Source of the DNA: Marseilla massiliensis | GTDB taxonomy: Bacteria; Bacteroidota; Bacteroidia; Bacteroidales; Bacteroidaceae | Direction of reading: 5' to 3' | NCBI RefSeq assembly: GCF_016899955.1 | Contig: NZ_JACJJL010000022.1 | Coordinates: 1-64,000, forward strand | DNA: 64,000 bases | In this document: positions 55,553 to 64,000 of the stretch, piece by piece | Position numbering within the stretch: position 1 is the first letter of the stretch | Layout of the letters: every line of letters starts with the position of its first letter | Notes under the pieces: model-generated | Database searches by the model: none | What the model saw: only the letters and a program-made list of their open reading frames with translations | What the model was told of the DNA's origin: nothing | Program-made: the position numbers and the translations under genes

Positions 55553-56466
55553 TCCTCTTTTTTGCTCAAAAGCATGAAGCAGTCCTCCACCGTGGGGGCC
55601 GTCTGCTCTATGCATACGGCCTTGTGCCCCAGCGCGGCAAGGTGGCTTTGCAGGTCGGCGGGGGCCGTGCCCGGTGCCAGCGTCACGTGGAACGTGTCGC
55701 CGAACGAGAAGGCCGATGCCGCCCCGGTGTATCCGGCCAGGTCGGCCATGAGCCTGTGCATGTCGGCGGAGCGCACGGCGTAGAGCGCCGTGGGGTATCG
55801 GCCGACAATGCCCCCGGGCGTGTCGGTGCCCAGCAGCGAGCCGTCTTTGACCAGCGCGATGCGGTCGCAGAGCGTGGCCTCGTCCATGTAGGGTGTCGAC
55901 ACGAGTATCGTTATGCCCTCGTTGCGCAGTTTCAGCAGCATGGCCCAGAACTCCTTGCGCGAGACGGGGTCGACGCCGGTGGTCGGTTCGTCGAGCAGCA
56001 GCACCTCGGGCTTGTGTATCAGCGCGCAGCTCAGGGCCAGTTTCTGCTTCATGCCGCCCGACAGCTTGCCGGCGGGGCGCTTCCTGAACGGCTCTATCTG
56101 GCGGTAGATGTCGTCCACCAGGTGGCGGTTGGCCTCGACGGTGGTGCCGAACACCGTTGCGAAGAACTCGAGGTTTTCCTCTACTGTCAGGTCGGGGTAT
56201 AGCGAAAACCGCCCCGGCATGTACCCTATGATGCCCCTGACTGCCCGGTAGTCGGCCACCACGTCGAGCCCGCCCACGGTTGCCCGTCCGCTGTCGGGCA
56301 GCATCAGCGTGGCCAATATCCTGAATAGCGTTGTCTTGCCGGCCCCGTCGGGGCCGATGATACCGAAGAGTTCGCCCCGGCCAACGTCGAGGCTCAGGTT
56401 GCCGACGGCCTTCACCCGGCCGTAGCTCTTGGCTATGTGGTCAACCACTACACTGTGTCTGCTCAT
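55549..56466 (-). CDS. ABC exporter ATPase (first of two)
   Basis: A 305-residue ATPase. Walker A is FGIIGPDGAGKTT, the signature is LSGGMKQK, Walker B is VLLLDEPTTGVDP, and the H-loop is near VSTPYMDEATLCDR, where the usual His is replaced by Pro. The C-terminal about 80 residues form an accessory domain common in DrrA-like subunits. The start is set at MSRHSVVVDH (56466). It is separated from hlyD by 104 bases and overlaps the next ATPase by 4 bases. In Escherichia coli YbhF the two ATPases are fused in one chain; here they are split. Confidence 0.93.
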   Translation of the reverse strand: MSRHSVVVDHIAKSYGRVKAVGNLSLDVGRGELFGIIGPDGAGKTTLFRILATLMLPDSGRATVGGLDVVADYRAVRGIIGYMPGRFSLYPDLTVEENLEFFATVFGTTVEANRHLVDDIYRQIEPFRKRPAGKLSGGMKQKLALSCALIHKPEVLLLDEPTTGVDPVSRKEFWAMLLKLRNEGITILVSTPYMDEATLCDRIALVKDGSLLGTDTPGGIVGRYPTALYAVRSADMHRLMADLAGYTGAASAFSFGDTFHVTLAPGTAPADLQSHLAALGHKAVCIEQTAPTVEDCFMLLSKKEE

Positions 56467-56570
56467 TGTCTGTTGCGTGTTTGGTGGCGCGTCGCGGCCT
56501 GTCGGGGCCGGCCGCCCTGCCGGCGTTGTGGCCCGTCGCGGCCTGTGGCGCATCCCGCGGGGGCCTCCGT

Positions 56571-57464
56571 TCAGAAGTCAACCTCGCCGTACATGCCCCT
56601 CTTTATGTATCCGTCGTTTTTCACTGCCACCTTGATGGCATACACAAGGTTGGCCCGCTCGTCGCGCGTCTGTATGGTCTTGGGCGTAAACTCGGCCTTG
56701 TCGGATATCCATTCCACCACGCCCCCGTATTCGCGGCTGCCGCTCTCGCCGTCGTCGGCATACACCTTCACCTTCTGGCCAATCTTGATGCGTGTGAGCA
56801 GCGGGGCCGTCACATAGGCCCGCAGGCGCATCCGCGAGATGTCGCCCACGGTGAACAGGCTGCGCCCCTCGGCCGCCAGCTCGCCCCGCTCGGCATACTT
56901 GGCCAGCACGGTGCCGCCCGTAGGGCACACAATGGCACACTTGGCCATGCGGTCTTCCACCTGTGCTATCTGCGCCTCGATGGCCCTGGCCTGCGCTCCG
57001 GCGCCGCTGTTGCCCTTTTCGAGCGTCTCTTGCTGGGCCTTGAGTTGCGCCCTTAGCGCGTCGAGCCGGGCGTTGATGTCGTCGAGTTGCTTGGCGTTGG
57101 CCGCCTTTTGGGCCACGAGCGCCTCGAAGCGCCGCCTCTCCCGCTCGGCCGTGGCTATCTCGCTGCGCAGTGCCGCCACCTGCCTTGCCACGTTGTAGCG
57201 GCGGCTGTCGGCAGCCTGGAGCGACGCTTCGAGCTCGGCTCTCTTGAGCGACAGCTGCACGGTGTCAATCTGGCCCACGGTCTGTCCGGCTCTCAGTGTC
57301 TGCCCCTCTTCGGCGTCGAGGCGCATAATCTCGCCGGCCCCCCGGGCCGACACTGTCACTTCGGTGGTCTCGAACACGCCCGAGGCGTCGTGGCCGTCGC
57401 CGCCGTTGCTGCACGATGCCGCGGCCAGGGCCGCCGCAAGTGCCAAAAACGCTGATGGTCTCAT
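56571..57464 (-). CDS. HlyD-family periplasmic adaptor, lipoprotein
   Basis: A 297-residue adaptor linking the inner-membrane exporter to the TolC-like channel. The lipobox LAAASC places the lipid on Cys18. A half lipoyl motif (GAGEIMRLDAEEGQTLRAGQTVGQID) leads into a coiled-coil hairpin (about 75-165, ELEASLQAADSRRYN... to ...QIAQVEDRMAKC). The second lipoyl half (AIVCPTGGTVLAKYAERGEL) and beta-barrel (MRLRAYVTAPLLTRIKIGQKVKVYAD) follow. It lies 12 bases after the tolC-like gene. Confidence 0.93.
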   Translation of the reverse strand: MRPSAFLALAAALAAASCSNGGDGHDASGVFETTEVTVSARGAGEIMRLDAEEGQTLRAGQTVGQIDTVQLSLKRAELEASLQAADSRRYNVARQVAALRSEIATAERERRRFEALVAQKAANAKQLDDINARLDALRAQLKAQQETLEKGNSGAGAQARAIEAQIAQVEDRMAKCAIVCPTGGTVLAKYAERGELAAEGRSLFTVGDISRMRLRAYVTAPLLTRIKIGQKVKVYADDGESGSREYGGVVEWISDKAEFTPKTIQTRDERANLVYAIKVAVKNDGYIKRGMYGEVDF

Positions 57465-57476
57465 AGTCGTTGTGCG

Positions 57477-58751
57477 TTAGTTGTTGGTTGCAAACTTCAG
57501 GTTGTAGATGGCTTCAAGCCGTTGCGTCTCGTGCAGAATCTTGTCTTGCACGGCAGCGTGCTCGGCGTTGATGTCGGTGGCCAGGTCGGTGCCCGATATC
57601 GTTCCCCGCTCCATCTTTGCCACCGATGCCTGCTTGACGCTTCGCCTGAGGCGTATTATCTCGTCGTCGTAGCCTATCATCTCGTCGTATTTCCTTATCT
57701 CGGCCGAGCGTTGCGCCGTGTCGAGGGCGGTGTCGAAGACAAATGCCTCGCGCCTGTTTGCCACCTCGTCGATGCCTGTCTCTATGCGGCGCCGGTCGGC
57801 CTTGGCCGTATACAGGGCCCCTATGTTCCACTGTAGCCTCACGCCGGCTATGCCGAACAGCCTGAAGCGGTCGTCGAACATGTCGAGCCCGGGCTTGCCG
57901 TAGCCCCCTGTGGCAAACAGGCTGAGGCGCGGCATGAGCCCGGCGGTTATGGCCGAGCCCTGTGTGCGCAGCGCCGCGGCCTGCGCGTCGTAGAGCGACA
58001 GTTCGGGGCGGCGGTTGGCTGTGGCCGTCGGCGGCGTCGCGCCTGTGGGCCGGGCCAGTTGCGTTGTGCTGTCTACGGGCTCGCCTATGAGCAGCGAAAG
58101 CATGGCCCCGAGCCCGGCCCTGGTGGCCTTCAGCTGCGCCTCGGCCTGCCTGGCCTTGGCCAGGTCGACGTGCAGCGCGTCGGCGTCCGACTGGTTGGCC
58201 AGTCCGCCGGCCATGCAGGCTTCAACCCTCCGGCAGTTGCTGGCCAGCTCGTCTTGCAGCAGGCGGTTCTGCCCCAGTTGCGCGTCGACGAGCAGCAGGC
58301 CGAAGAACACCCTGCTCACCCGTGCGTTCACCGCGTAGAGGCTCACGTCGGTCTGCCGCCTGTCGGCCTCTGCCTGTGCGCGCACCGCCTTTCGCCGCGA
58401 GCTGATGTTGCCCCCGTCCCATATCGACTGGCTCAGGTCTATGGTGGCCTTGTACTGGTCGCGGCTCATGGTGGGTATCTCTATGCCGTCCACGCCTATG
58501 CTGCTCAGGTCGATGGGTATGTCGGTCACGTCGCTCTGCACCGACGCCAGGGCCGACAGGGCCAGCTGCGGCAGGTAGCCCTTGGCTGCGCGTGCCAGGT
58601 CGATGCCCTCGGTCTTGTCTATCAGCGAGTATCGTTTTATGAGCGGGTAGTTGGCCCTTGCCTTTTCGTAGCACTGCTCAATGGTCAGTTGGGCGCGGCT
58701 GGTGAGGCATGCGGCGAGTGCCAGGGCTATGCAGAATGGTCTTGTCGTCAT
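57477..58751 (-). CDS. TolC-family outer-membrane efflux protein
   Basis: A 424-residue outer-membrane channel. The signal peptide is MTTRPFCIALALAACLTSRA. Two helical-hairpin repeats follow in the OEP pattern (LTIEQCYEKARANYPLIKRY, SIWDGGNISSRRKAVRAQAEADRR; ELSLYDAQAAALRTQGS, RLQWNIGALYTAKADRRRIETGI). It is the first gene of the export operon; a TATATTTG element lies at 58834-58841. The operon order is tolC-like, hlyD, ATPase, ATPase, permease, permease. The exported substrate is unknown: drug, toxic compound or envelope component. Confidence 0.93.
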   Translation of the reverse strand: MTTRPFCIALALAACLTSRAQLTIEQCYEKARANYPLIKRYSLIDKTEGIDLARAAKGYLPQLALSALASVQSDVTDIPIDLSSIGVDGIEIPTMSRDQYKATIDLSQSIWDGGNISSRRKAVRAQAEADRRQTDVSLYAVNARVSRVFFGLLLVDAQLGQNRLLQDELASNCRRVEACMAGGLANQSDADALHVDLAKARQAEAQLKATRAGLGAMLSLLIGEPVDSTTQLARPTGATPPTATANRRPELSLYDAQAAALRTQGSAITAGLMPRLSLFATGGYGKPGLDMFDDRFRLFGIAGVRLQWNIGALYTAKADRRRIETGIDEVANRREAFVFDTALDTAQRSAEIRKYDEMIGYDDEIIRLRRSVKQASVAKMERGTISGTDLATDINAEHAAVQDKILHETQRLEAIYNLKFATNN

Positions 58752-58833
58752 GGCTGTTGGGTGGTTAGTCGGTTTTGATTAGGTTTCTCTGTGTATTCCG
58801 CAGGGCCATTGCGCCATGTGCGGAACCATGATG

Positions 58834-58841
58834 CAAATATA
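58834..58841 (-). promoter_or_regulatory. -7 box of the export operon
   Basis: The minus strand reads TATATTTG, matching TAnnTTTG. The transcript would start near 58828, about 77 nt before the tolC-like ATG at 58751. The -33 element is not clear. Confidence 0.45.
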
Positions 58842-58913
58842 CAGATAAAAACGTCCGGGCGCTATGCTTTTAATGTTTATTAACCGCCAAGTGGCTATAT
58901 GGTTCTGCCAGAT

Positions 58914-58957
58914 GGGCCGTTTTGCCTGCCGGTATGGGCCGTTTTGCCAACAGACTG
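58914..58957. repeat. 22-bp dyad repeat array J (2 units)
   Basis: Two units start at 58914 and 58936 (both GGGCCGT then TTTGCC...), preceded by a degenerate unit. It lies between the rnhB stop and the export-operon promoter. It is the shortest array in the window. Confidence 0.75.
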
Positions 58958-59052
58958 GTTACCAGGCGGTTGCGCTTGCAGCCCGTCCGGCTCTTTTCCG
59001 TGCCCCGTCGGCGTGGCCGCCCCCGGGCCTTGGCGCCCCTTCGGCGTTGCGC

Positions 59053-59688
59053 TCACTGTCCGTCGTCGGGCCAGAGCGTCAGCTGCGTGTTGCCCAGCAG
59101 GTTGAACGTCCGCCGATGGAATGGGGTGATTCCGAATGTTTTTATTGCATTTCGGTGCTTTTTCGTAGGGTAGCCTTTGTTGCTCTGCCAGTCGTATTGG
59201 GGGTATTGTTCGGCCAGTTTGTCCATGTAGTCGTCGCGATAGGTCTTGGCCAGTATGCTCGCGGCGGCTATGGCGAGATACTTTCCGTCGCCTTTCACTA
59301 TGGTGGAATAGGGCAGACCGGCGTAAGGCTTAAACCGGTTGCCGTCTACAATCACGGCTTCCGGTCGCACCTTGAGGGCGTCGAGGGCGCGGTGCATGGC
59401 CAGAATGCTGGCGTTGAGAATGTTGATGCGGTCAATCTCTTCGGGCGTCACAATGCCCACGGCCCATGCCACGGCGTCGCGCTCAATCTCTTCGCGCAGG
59501 CGGTTGCGGCTCTTGGCCGACAGCTGTTTGGAGTCGTTGAGGGCGTCGTTGCGGTAGTCGGGCGGCAGAATCACGGCGGCGGCATAAACGCTTCCGGCCA
59601 GGCACCCGCGCCCGGCCTCGTCGCATCCGGCCTCGACGAGCCCGTCGTAGTAATGGCTCTCGAGCGCGGCAGGCTTCAGTTTTGTCAT
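59053..59688 (-). CDS. rnhB: Ribonuclease HII
   Basis: A 211-residue endonuclease that removes ribonucleotides and RNA primers from DNA. The metal-binding residues Asp23 and Glu24 lie in GCDEAGRGCLAGSVYAAAV, and Asp in VIVDGNRFK is the third acidic residue. SKQLSAKSR, AAASILAKTYRD and GYPTKKH are also typical. The start MTKLKPAALES (59688) is chosen over the open ATG at 59754 because the extension is Arg/Asn-rich and without family similarity. Confidence 0.96.
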   Translation of the reverse strand: MTKLKPAALESHYYDGLVEAGCDEAGRGCLAGSVYAAAVILPPDYRNDALNDSKQLSAKSRNRLREEIERDAVAWAVGIVTPEEIDRINILNASILAMHRALDALKVRPEAVIVDGNRFKPYAGLPYSTIVKGDGKYLAIAAASILAKTYRDDYMDKLAEQYPQYDWQSNKGYPTKKHRNAIKTFGITPFHRRTFNLLGNTQLTLWPDDGQ

Positions 59689-60033
59689 TTCCAGGTTCGT
59701 TTTGCGGTTGTTGTCTGTGTTGGCGTCGCGCCGCCGGGCGGTTTGTCGCCACAATATTGATAACCGTCGCGGCCGCGGTTTTATTGTGTCGCGCCTTCAC
59801 TTGTTTGCCTCTGCGCCGCAATCCGTGCCACTGGCCTGTATGTGCCGCGCCGCTCCGCCGGGCGTTTGGCGGGCGTGGCGGCTTTAAGTTTCTGTTGCAT
59901 TTGGCTCCTGTTTTATTAAATAATATGTAATATGGCGGTTTGTTGTCTATCTTACAATTTTAAGAAATATATAGTTTAAATCTAGTAAACCGAAAGTTTT
60001 GTATTCCACAAATAATATTTTTGTGTATTTATT
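59689..60033. other. Intergenic region, no gene
   Basis: A divergent gap between rnhB and the large secreted protein. The first 200 bases are GC-rich and the last 150 strongly AT-rich, the latter being the promoter region of the gene at 60099. I see no RNA gene or repeat array here. Confidence 0.4.
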
Positions 60034-60064
60034 TTTGTGTTTTTAAAAGAATGTGTTATATTTG
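60034..60064 (+). promoter_or_regulatory. Promoter of the large adhesin-like gene
   Basis: TTTG at 60034-60037, 19 bases, then TATATTTG at 60057-60064. The transcript start near 60072 is about 27 nt before the ATG at 60099 and rules out the open ATGs at 60021 and 60051. Confidence 0.75.
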
Positions 60065-60098
60065 CCGGCGAATAATCGTTAACATTAACCAACAATTG

Positions 60099-63000
60099 AT
60101 GCGTATGAAAACTTTACCAGCTTTAATCATTGCCTTTGGCTTGAGCATTGCAACGTACGCTCAGCAGTTGCCCGGCAAGCCGGCGGACATACTGCCAAAG
60201 ACATTCAACCCACTGAATTTGCAACGCCAGTATGATGGCAAACTACTAATGGAACAGGCGGCGAAGCACAGGCAGGTGCTGTCGAGTCATCCTGTGGCAA
60301 GGCCCAAGCCTACTAGCCTGAAGCGCGCCGACGGCCAGTCGGTGGACACCGTGGCTTATTTCACCGCAGCCCAGACATACATGAAAAACTATTCGTTCAC
60401 CTACGACGGCGGCGACATCAAGATATACGACATAGGCATTGCCGTCGACGGGACGAAGGTAACGTTTAAGAACCTGTTCAACCTCTACGACCCCGACAAC
60501 ACGTATTACGTCAACACGGAGTATCCCGTGGAGGGCGTTTACGACCCGCAGCAGAAGACAATCACCATACCCGCGTCAACCAACTTTGCCAACGCAACGG
60601 TTGTGGGCATACTTGGCGGGGCCTATGTGGGCACGCTCATTTGCGGCACCGTTGACGAAGAGGGCACGCTAAGCCCCCAGACGGAGCTGGTGTTCAACGT
60701 TGAAGGCGACTTCGAGGCCATCACCACCGACCAGAGCTTCGGCGTGGCGCAATACACGGCTAACGGGTCGCAGTCGTACGGGCAGTATGTCACTTACCGC
60801 AGTTTCAGGGCCGTGCTGCCCAAGGCCGGCTCACAGCTGGTGGCCTTCAACAGCAGCTTCGACTTCGGCACCACATTCCCCAACACGCCTATCGACCGCA
60901 CCGTGACGCTGATAAACATGGGGGCCGACGCCGCCGACTTCGTCACGACGGTAGAGTCTGACGGCGAGTCGTTTACGTCGGCCGACGGCATGGGCTCCGT
61001 TGACGGCCAAGACACGGCGAGCGTCACGTTCAGGTTCTCGGCCGCCGAGCCCGGCGAGTATGAGGGCATAGCCATGATTGAGTATGAGAACGCGGCCGGC
61101 AGCGCCGAGCCCATACTGATGCAGCTCGGTGGGGTGGTTGAGCCCTTTCCCGACTACAGCGGCATCGTGAAGGGCGGCGACTTCGAGTTCTCCACCGGAG
61201 TGGACTATCCTTTTGCCATGCAGACCCTCGACGACGGCACAGCCGTGGCGCAGTCGATGACCCACGGCGACGGCAACGCCTCGTCGTGGCTCAACGTCAA
61301 GTTCACCGTGCCCGACGGGCAGGTGGGCCGCTTCTCGTGGAAAGGCAAGAGCTTCAACACCGGCTACTGGTACTCAAACGCCGGCGGGATGTTCGTCGAC
61401 GACATGAACACGGCCTATGCCAGCTATACCGACGCCGAGGCGACCATCGACGGCGAGGTGGAACTGGCCCCGGGCGAGCACAATGTGAAGTTCCAGTATG
61501 ACAGCTACTATTACTCCGGCATCGACGACAACCACCTGTATGTCTATGACCTGTGCCTGGAGAGCAGTCCGGCCGACGCCAACGCGGCCGAGCTGGTGAC
61601 GCCGACGGTAGACTTCGGCAACTTCATCGTTGATGGCAACACCGTAGAGGGAGAGGCCGAGATAACGCTCTTCAACAAGGGGCTCGCCCCGCTCACGGTC
61701 AATGCCGTGGGGTGTGACAACGAGGCGTTTACGGTGCTGAGGCCCTCGGGCTCTGCCGAGATACTTAAGCAGCTGGCTGTGCAGGTGGCGTTCAGGGCCG
61801 ACAAGGCCGGCACCTACGAGGGAAAGGCCACGCTGGAGACCAGCGCCGGCAACTTCGAGGTGACGCTGAAGGCATTTGTGAGGGATATGCCCGACTTCAG
61901 CAAGATAGTGGCCGAGGGTGCAGAGAGCATGACGTTCACGACCAACTCGCAGAGCCCGTTCATCGTAGAGGGCGACATGGCCTACAACGCAAGCTCGCAG
62001 CAGCCCGACTACACGGCCAACACGTCGTGGCTGCAGGTAAACTTCTCGGTGCCCTCGGGCAAGATCGGCTACCTCTCGTGGGACGGACACTCGTATGGCA
62101 CGCCGGGCGCAAGCTACTCGGGCGACTACTCCACGTTTGAGATATCCCACCCGATGAACAGCGGCATGACCAACGCCTTCGGCGATACCGACGCCGGCTC
62201 GGAGGCAGTGTTCGGCAGCAGTGATTCGTGGAGGTCGTTCCTGACCTGCATCCCCGGCGACCATTACATCAAGTTCTCGTTCTACCAGTGTGGCGACACG
62301 GTGTTCCACGGCAAAGACCGCCTCGAGCTGAGCAACCTCAGGCTGCACGTCATCGACTTCGAGGAGCACTCGGCCGAGCTGCTCGACACCGAGGTGGTGT
62401 TCGACTCCACCTATGTGGGCAACCAGCGGTACACCGTGGCCAGGGTGAGGCTGCACAACACGGGCAGCCTTGACCTCGTGGTCAACTCGATAGAGGGCAA
62501 CGCCCCGTTCTACGGAATAACGCCAACGTCTGCCGCGGCGTTCGACAAGGAGCTCGAAGTGGAGCTGTGGTTCTACCCGTCGGAGCCGGGCGACTTCGAG
62601 GGACAGCTGACAATAAAGACCAACGCCGGCGACTTCGTGGTAGACTGCAAGGGAGTGGCGCGCAGCTCTGACGGCTTGCTGCTCATCGGCGACATTGAAG
62701 ACCAGGCCTACGGATGGAGCTATTACGATGCCGACCTCGACGGGGAGTGCTGGAACCTGGGCTACAACCTCTTCGCTGGCTACTATCCCGAGTGGTGCCA
62801 CGGAGGTAACGACTGCATAGGCTCGGCCTCATACAGTTTCTACAACGGCGATATCGAGCCCGACAACTGGCTGTTCTCGCCTGCCATAACCATTCCTGCC
62901 GACGGCGCGGTGATGCGTTGGTATGCCGCTTCGCACAGTTCGAACAGGCCAAGCGAGACATACAGCGTCTACGTGGCAACGCCCGAGCAGGTGGCCGATG

Positions 63001-63362
63001 CCGGCAGCCTTGGCTCGCTCACGCCGTTGCTCACCCAGACGCTCGACACCCTCGATGCCAGCGTGTGGCGCGAGAACGTGGTAGACCTGGGCGACTACGC
63101 CGGGCAGACGGTCAACATCTGCTTCCGCCACCACGACTGCATGGGCCAGTATGTGCTCAAGCTCGACGACATATTCGTGTTCACACGCGACGTATGGGCC
63201 TCGGGCATCAAGCCTGCGGCGTCTCCCACGGCCAAGCCTGTGGCCCAGGAGATCTACAACGCGGCCGGAGTGCGCGTCGTGACGCTGGCACGCGGACTGA
63301 ACATAGTGAAGGTTTATTATGACGACGGTATCGTAAGGACTAACAAAATATTGAGGAAATGA
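60099..63362 (+). CDS. Large secreted adhesin-like protein with cleaved-adhesin/MAM-like domain
   Basis: A 1087-residue exported protein starting at MRMKTLPALIIAFGLSIATYA (signal peptide). Repeated Ig-like choice-of-anchor modules follow (VAFNSSFDFGTTFPNTPIDRTVTLINMG; LVTPTVDFGNFIVDGNTVEGEAEITLFNKG; EVVFDSTYVGNQRYTVARVRLHNTG). Between them lie jelly-roll segments (SSWLNVKFTVPDGQVGRFSWKG). Residues about 885-1030 resemble the cleaved-adhesin domain of gingipains (GWSYYDADLDGECWNLGYNLF, DNWLFSPAITIPADGAVMRWYA, VNICFRHHDC). The end (IYNAAGVRVVTLARGLNIVKVYYDDG) resembles a T9SS tail. A surface adhesion role is inferred. Its TGA overlaps the next ATG. Confidence 0.8.
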   Translation: MRMKTLPALIIAFGLSIATYAQQLPGKPADILPKTFNPLNLQRQYDGKLLMEQAAKHRQVLSSHPVARPKPTSLKRADGQSVDTVAYFTAAQTYMKNYSFTYDGGDIKIYDIGIAVDGTKVTFKNLFNLYDPDNTYYVNTEYPVEGVYDPQQKTITIPASTNFANATVVGILGGAYVGTLICGTVDEEGTLSPQTELVFNVEGDFEAITTDQSFGVAQYTANGSQSYGQYVTYRSFRAVLPKAGSQLVAFNSSFDFGTTFPNTPIDRTVTLINMGADAADFVTTVESDGESFTSADGMGSVDGQDTASVTFRFSAAEPGEYEGIAMIEYENAAGSAEPILMQLGGVVEPFPDYSGIVKGGDFEFSTGVDYPFAMQTLDDGTAVAQSMTHGDGNASSWLNVKFTVPDGQVGRFSWKGKSFNTGYWYSNAGGMFVDDMNTAYASYTDAEATIDGEVELAPGEHNVKFQYDSYYYSGIDDNHLYVYDLCLESSPADANAAELVTPTVDFGNFIVDGNTVEGEAEITLFNKGLAPLTVNAVGCDNEAFTVLRPSGSAEILKQLAVQVAFRADKAGTYEGKATLETSAGNFEVTLKAFVRDMPDFSKIVAEGAESMTFTTNSQSPFIVEGDMAYNASSQQPDYTANTSWLQVNFSVPSGKIGYLSWDGHSYGTPGASYSGDYSTFEISHPMNSGMTNAFGDTDAGSEAVFGSSDSWRSFLTCIPGDHYIKFSFYQCGDTVFHGKDRLELSNLRLHVIDFEEHSAELLDTEVVFDSTYVGNQRYTVARVRLHNTGSLDLVVNSIEGNAPFYGITPTSAAAFDKELEVELWFYPSEPGDFEGQLTIKTNAGDFVVDCKGVARSSDGLLLIGDIEDQAYGWSYYDADLDGECWNLGYNLFAGYYPEWCHGGNDCIGSASYSFYNGDIEPDNWLFSPAITIPADGAVMRWYAASHSSNRPSETYSVYVATPEQVADAGSLGSLTPLLTQTLDTLDASVWRENVVDLGDYAGQTVNICFRHHDCMGQYVLKLDDIFVFTRDVWASGIKPAASPTAKPVAQEIYNAAGVRVVTLARGLNIVKVYYDDGIVRTNKILRK

Positions 63363-64000
63363 TGAAGAAGACCATTTTATCTATCATGGCAATGCTCTCG
63401 CTCGGGCTGCAGGGATATGCAGATGTGTCGGGCATCAACGTGGGGTATTGCAACGGGGAAGTGAGCACGAGCGGCAACATTGCCTCGTCTGAGAAAGACG
63501 TTTGGATAAGCGCTGCAATCTATATTCCCGCCGGCACCATTGCGACATACGGCGGCAACAGCATAGACTCCATAAGGGCGGGACTGGCATCGAAGCTCAA
63601 TGTGGACACGCTGACGGTGTGGGTGCGCAGCGAACTCGACGGCGACAACATCGCCGAGGGCCGTATCACCCCCGACTCTGAGGTGAAGATTGCGAAAGGA
63701 TGGAACGTGGTGGGGCTCGAGACGCCTTACGACATACCCGAGGATGGCTCAGGCGGCCTTTACATTGGCTACTCGTTCCATCAGAAGGGGGCTTCGTTCG
63801 GGCTCTCCACGCTGTCGGTGCCTACGCCGGGCGGCCTCTATGTCAAGATGCCGGGCGAAGAGTGGGCCGACAGGGGCAGCGAGGGGACGCTGTGTGTTGA
63901 GGGGCTTGTGTATGGCGACAGGCTGCCTTCGGTAAACCTTGCGCTCACAGATGTGAGCCTGCAAAAGCGTTACGCAATACAGAAAGGCACTCTCACGGTG
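63359..64000 (+). CDS. Omp28-like/Ig-type secreted protein, partial at the right edge
   Basis: A frame opens with ATGATGAAGAAGACC at 63359, overlapping the previous stop (ATGA), and stays open to the window end, giving 214 codons so far. It begins MMKKTILSIMAMLSLGLQGYA, a signal peptide. The following 190 residues (VSGINVGYCNGEVSTSGNI, LYIGYSFHQKG) resemble the N-terminal part of the Omp28-like protein at 11756, including its WKEF/GWNVV beta strands and VGYT/IGYS motif. An Omp28 domain and T9SS tail may follow beyond the edge. It is translationally coupled to the adhesin-like gene. Confidence 0.75.
   Translation, partial: MMKKTILSIMAMLSLGLQGYADVSGINVGYCNGEVSTSGNIASSEKDVWISAAIYIPAGTIATYGGNSIDSIRAGLASKLNVDTLTVWVRSELDGDNIAEGRITPDSEVKIAKGWNVVGLETPYDIPEDGSGGLYIGYSFHQKGASFGLSTLSVPTPGGLYVKMPGEEWADRGSEGTLCVEGLVYGDRLPSVNLALTDVSLQKRYAIQKGTLTV

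Overview
The window is visibly GC-rich chromosomal DNA from a member of the Bacteroidales. Evidence: promoters of the Bacteroidetes type (TTTG or TTG, 19-20 bases, TAnnTTTG) in front of many genes; rimP-nusA-infB; a TonB receptor paired with a DUF4374 lipoprotein carrying a CSDDD surface-export signal; Omp28-like, CotH and DUF3109 proteins; and many secreted proteins ending in type IX secretion (T9SS) sorting tails. The family cannot be fixed from this window; Prevotellaceae, Muribaculaceae or another high-GC group would fit. No tRNA, rRNA, CRISPR, transposase or phage gene was recognised.

Layout. 0-5.3 kb: a membrane protein fused to a cytidylate-kinase-like domain, a frameshifted leucine-rich-repeat protein, and gpmI. 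5.6-15.8 kb: four consecutive secreted proteins with T9SS tails, the last a subtilisin-like protease. 16.2-25.3 kb: a WYL regulator and three carbohydrate-active enzymes (GH95, GH140-like, GH78 fused to a sialidase-like domain). 25.4-31.7 kb: an outer-membrane barrel protein, the rimP-nusA-infB translation/transcription operon and a small membrane protein. 31.7-34.4 kb: a candidate structured small RNA with its own promoter and terminator, then a YD-like secreted protein cut from its signal peptide by an in-frame stop. 35-39 kb: TonB receptor plus DUF4374 lipoprotein. 39-46.6 kb: GH43-like hydrolase, ung, leuS, a YitT-family protein and rdgB. 46.7-51.5 kb: a PorZ-like propeller protein, a polytopic membrane protein and CotH. 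51.7-59.7 kb (minus strand): DUF3109, a six-gene tolC-hlyD-ABC export operon and rnhB. 60-64 kb: a large adhesin-like secreted protein and a coupled Omp28-like gene that runs off the right edge.

Two features are not explained by the genes. (1) At least ten intergenic loci, roughly one per 6 kb, carry short arrays of a 22-bp unit that is self-complementary, so each array is a lattice of dyads spaced 11 bp apart. (2) leuS carries two in-frame insertions of C/G-rich palindromic repeat DNA, adding about 27 and 45 residues to an essential enzyme. A possible ~190-nt three-hairpin RNA at 31.8-32.0 kb and a shared promoter spacer (GGCGGAAAATG) upstream of several housekeeping genes are also worth attention.
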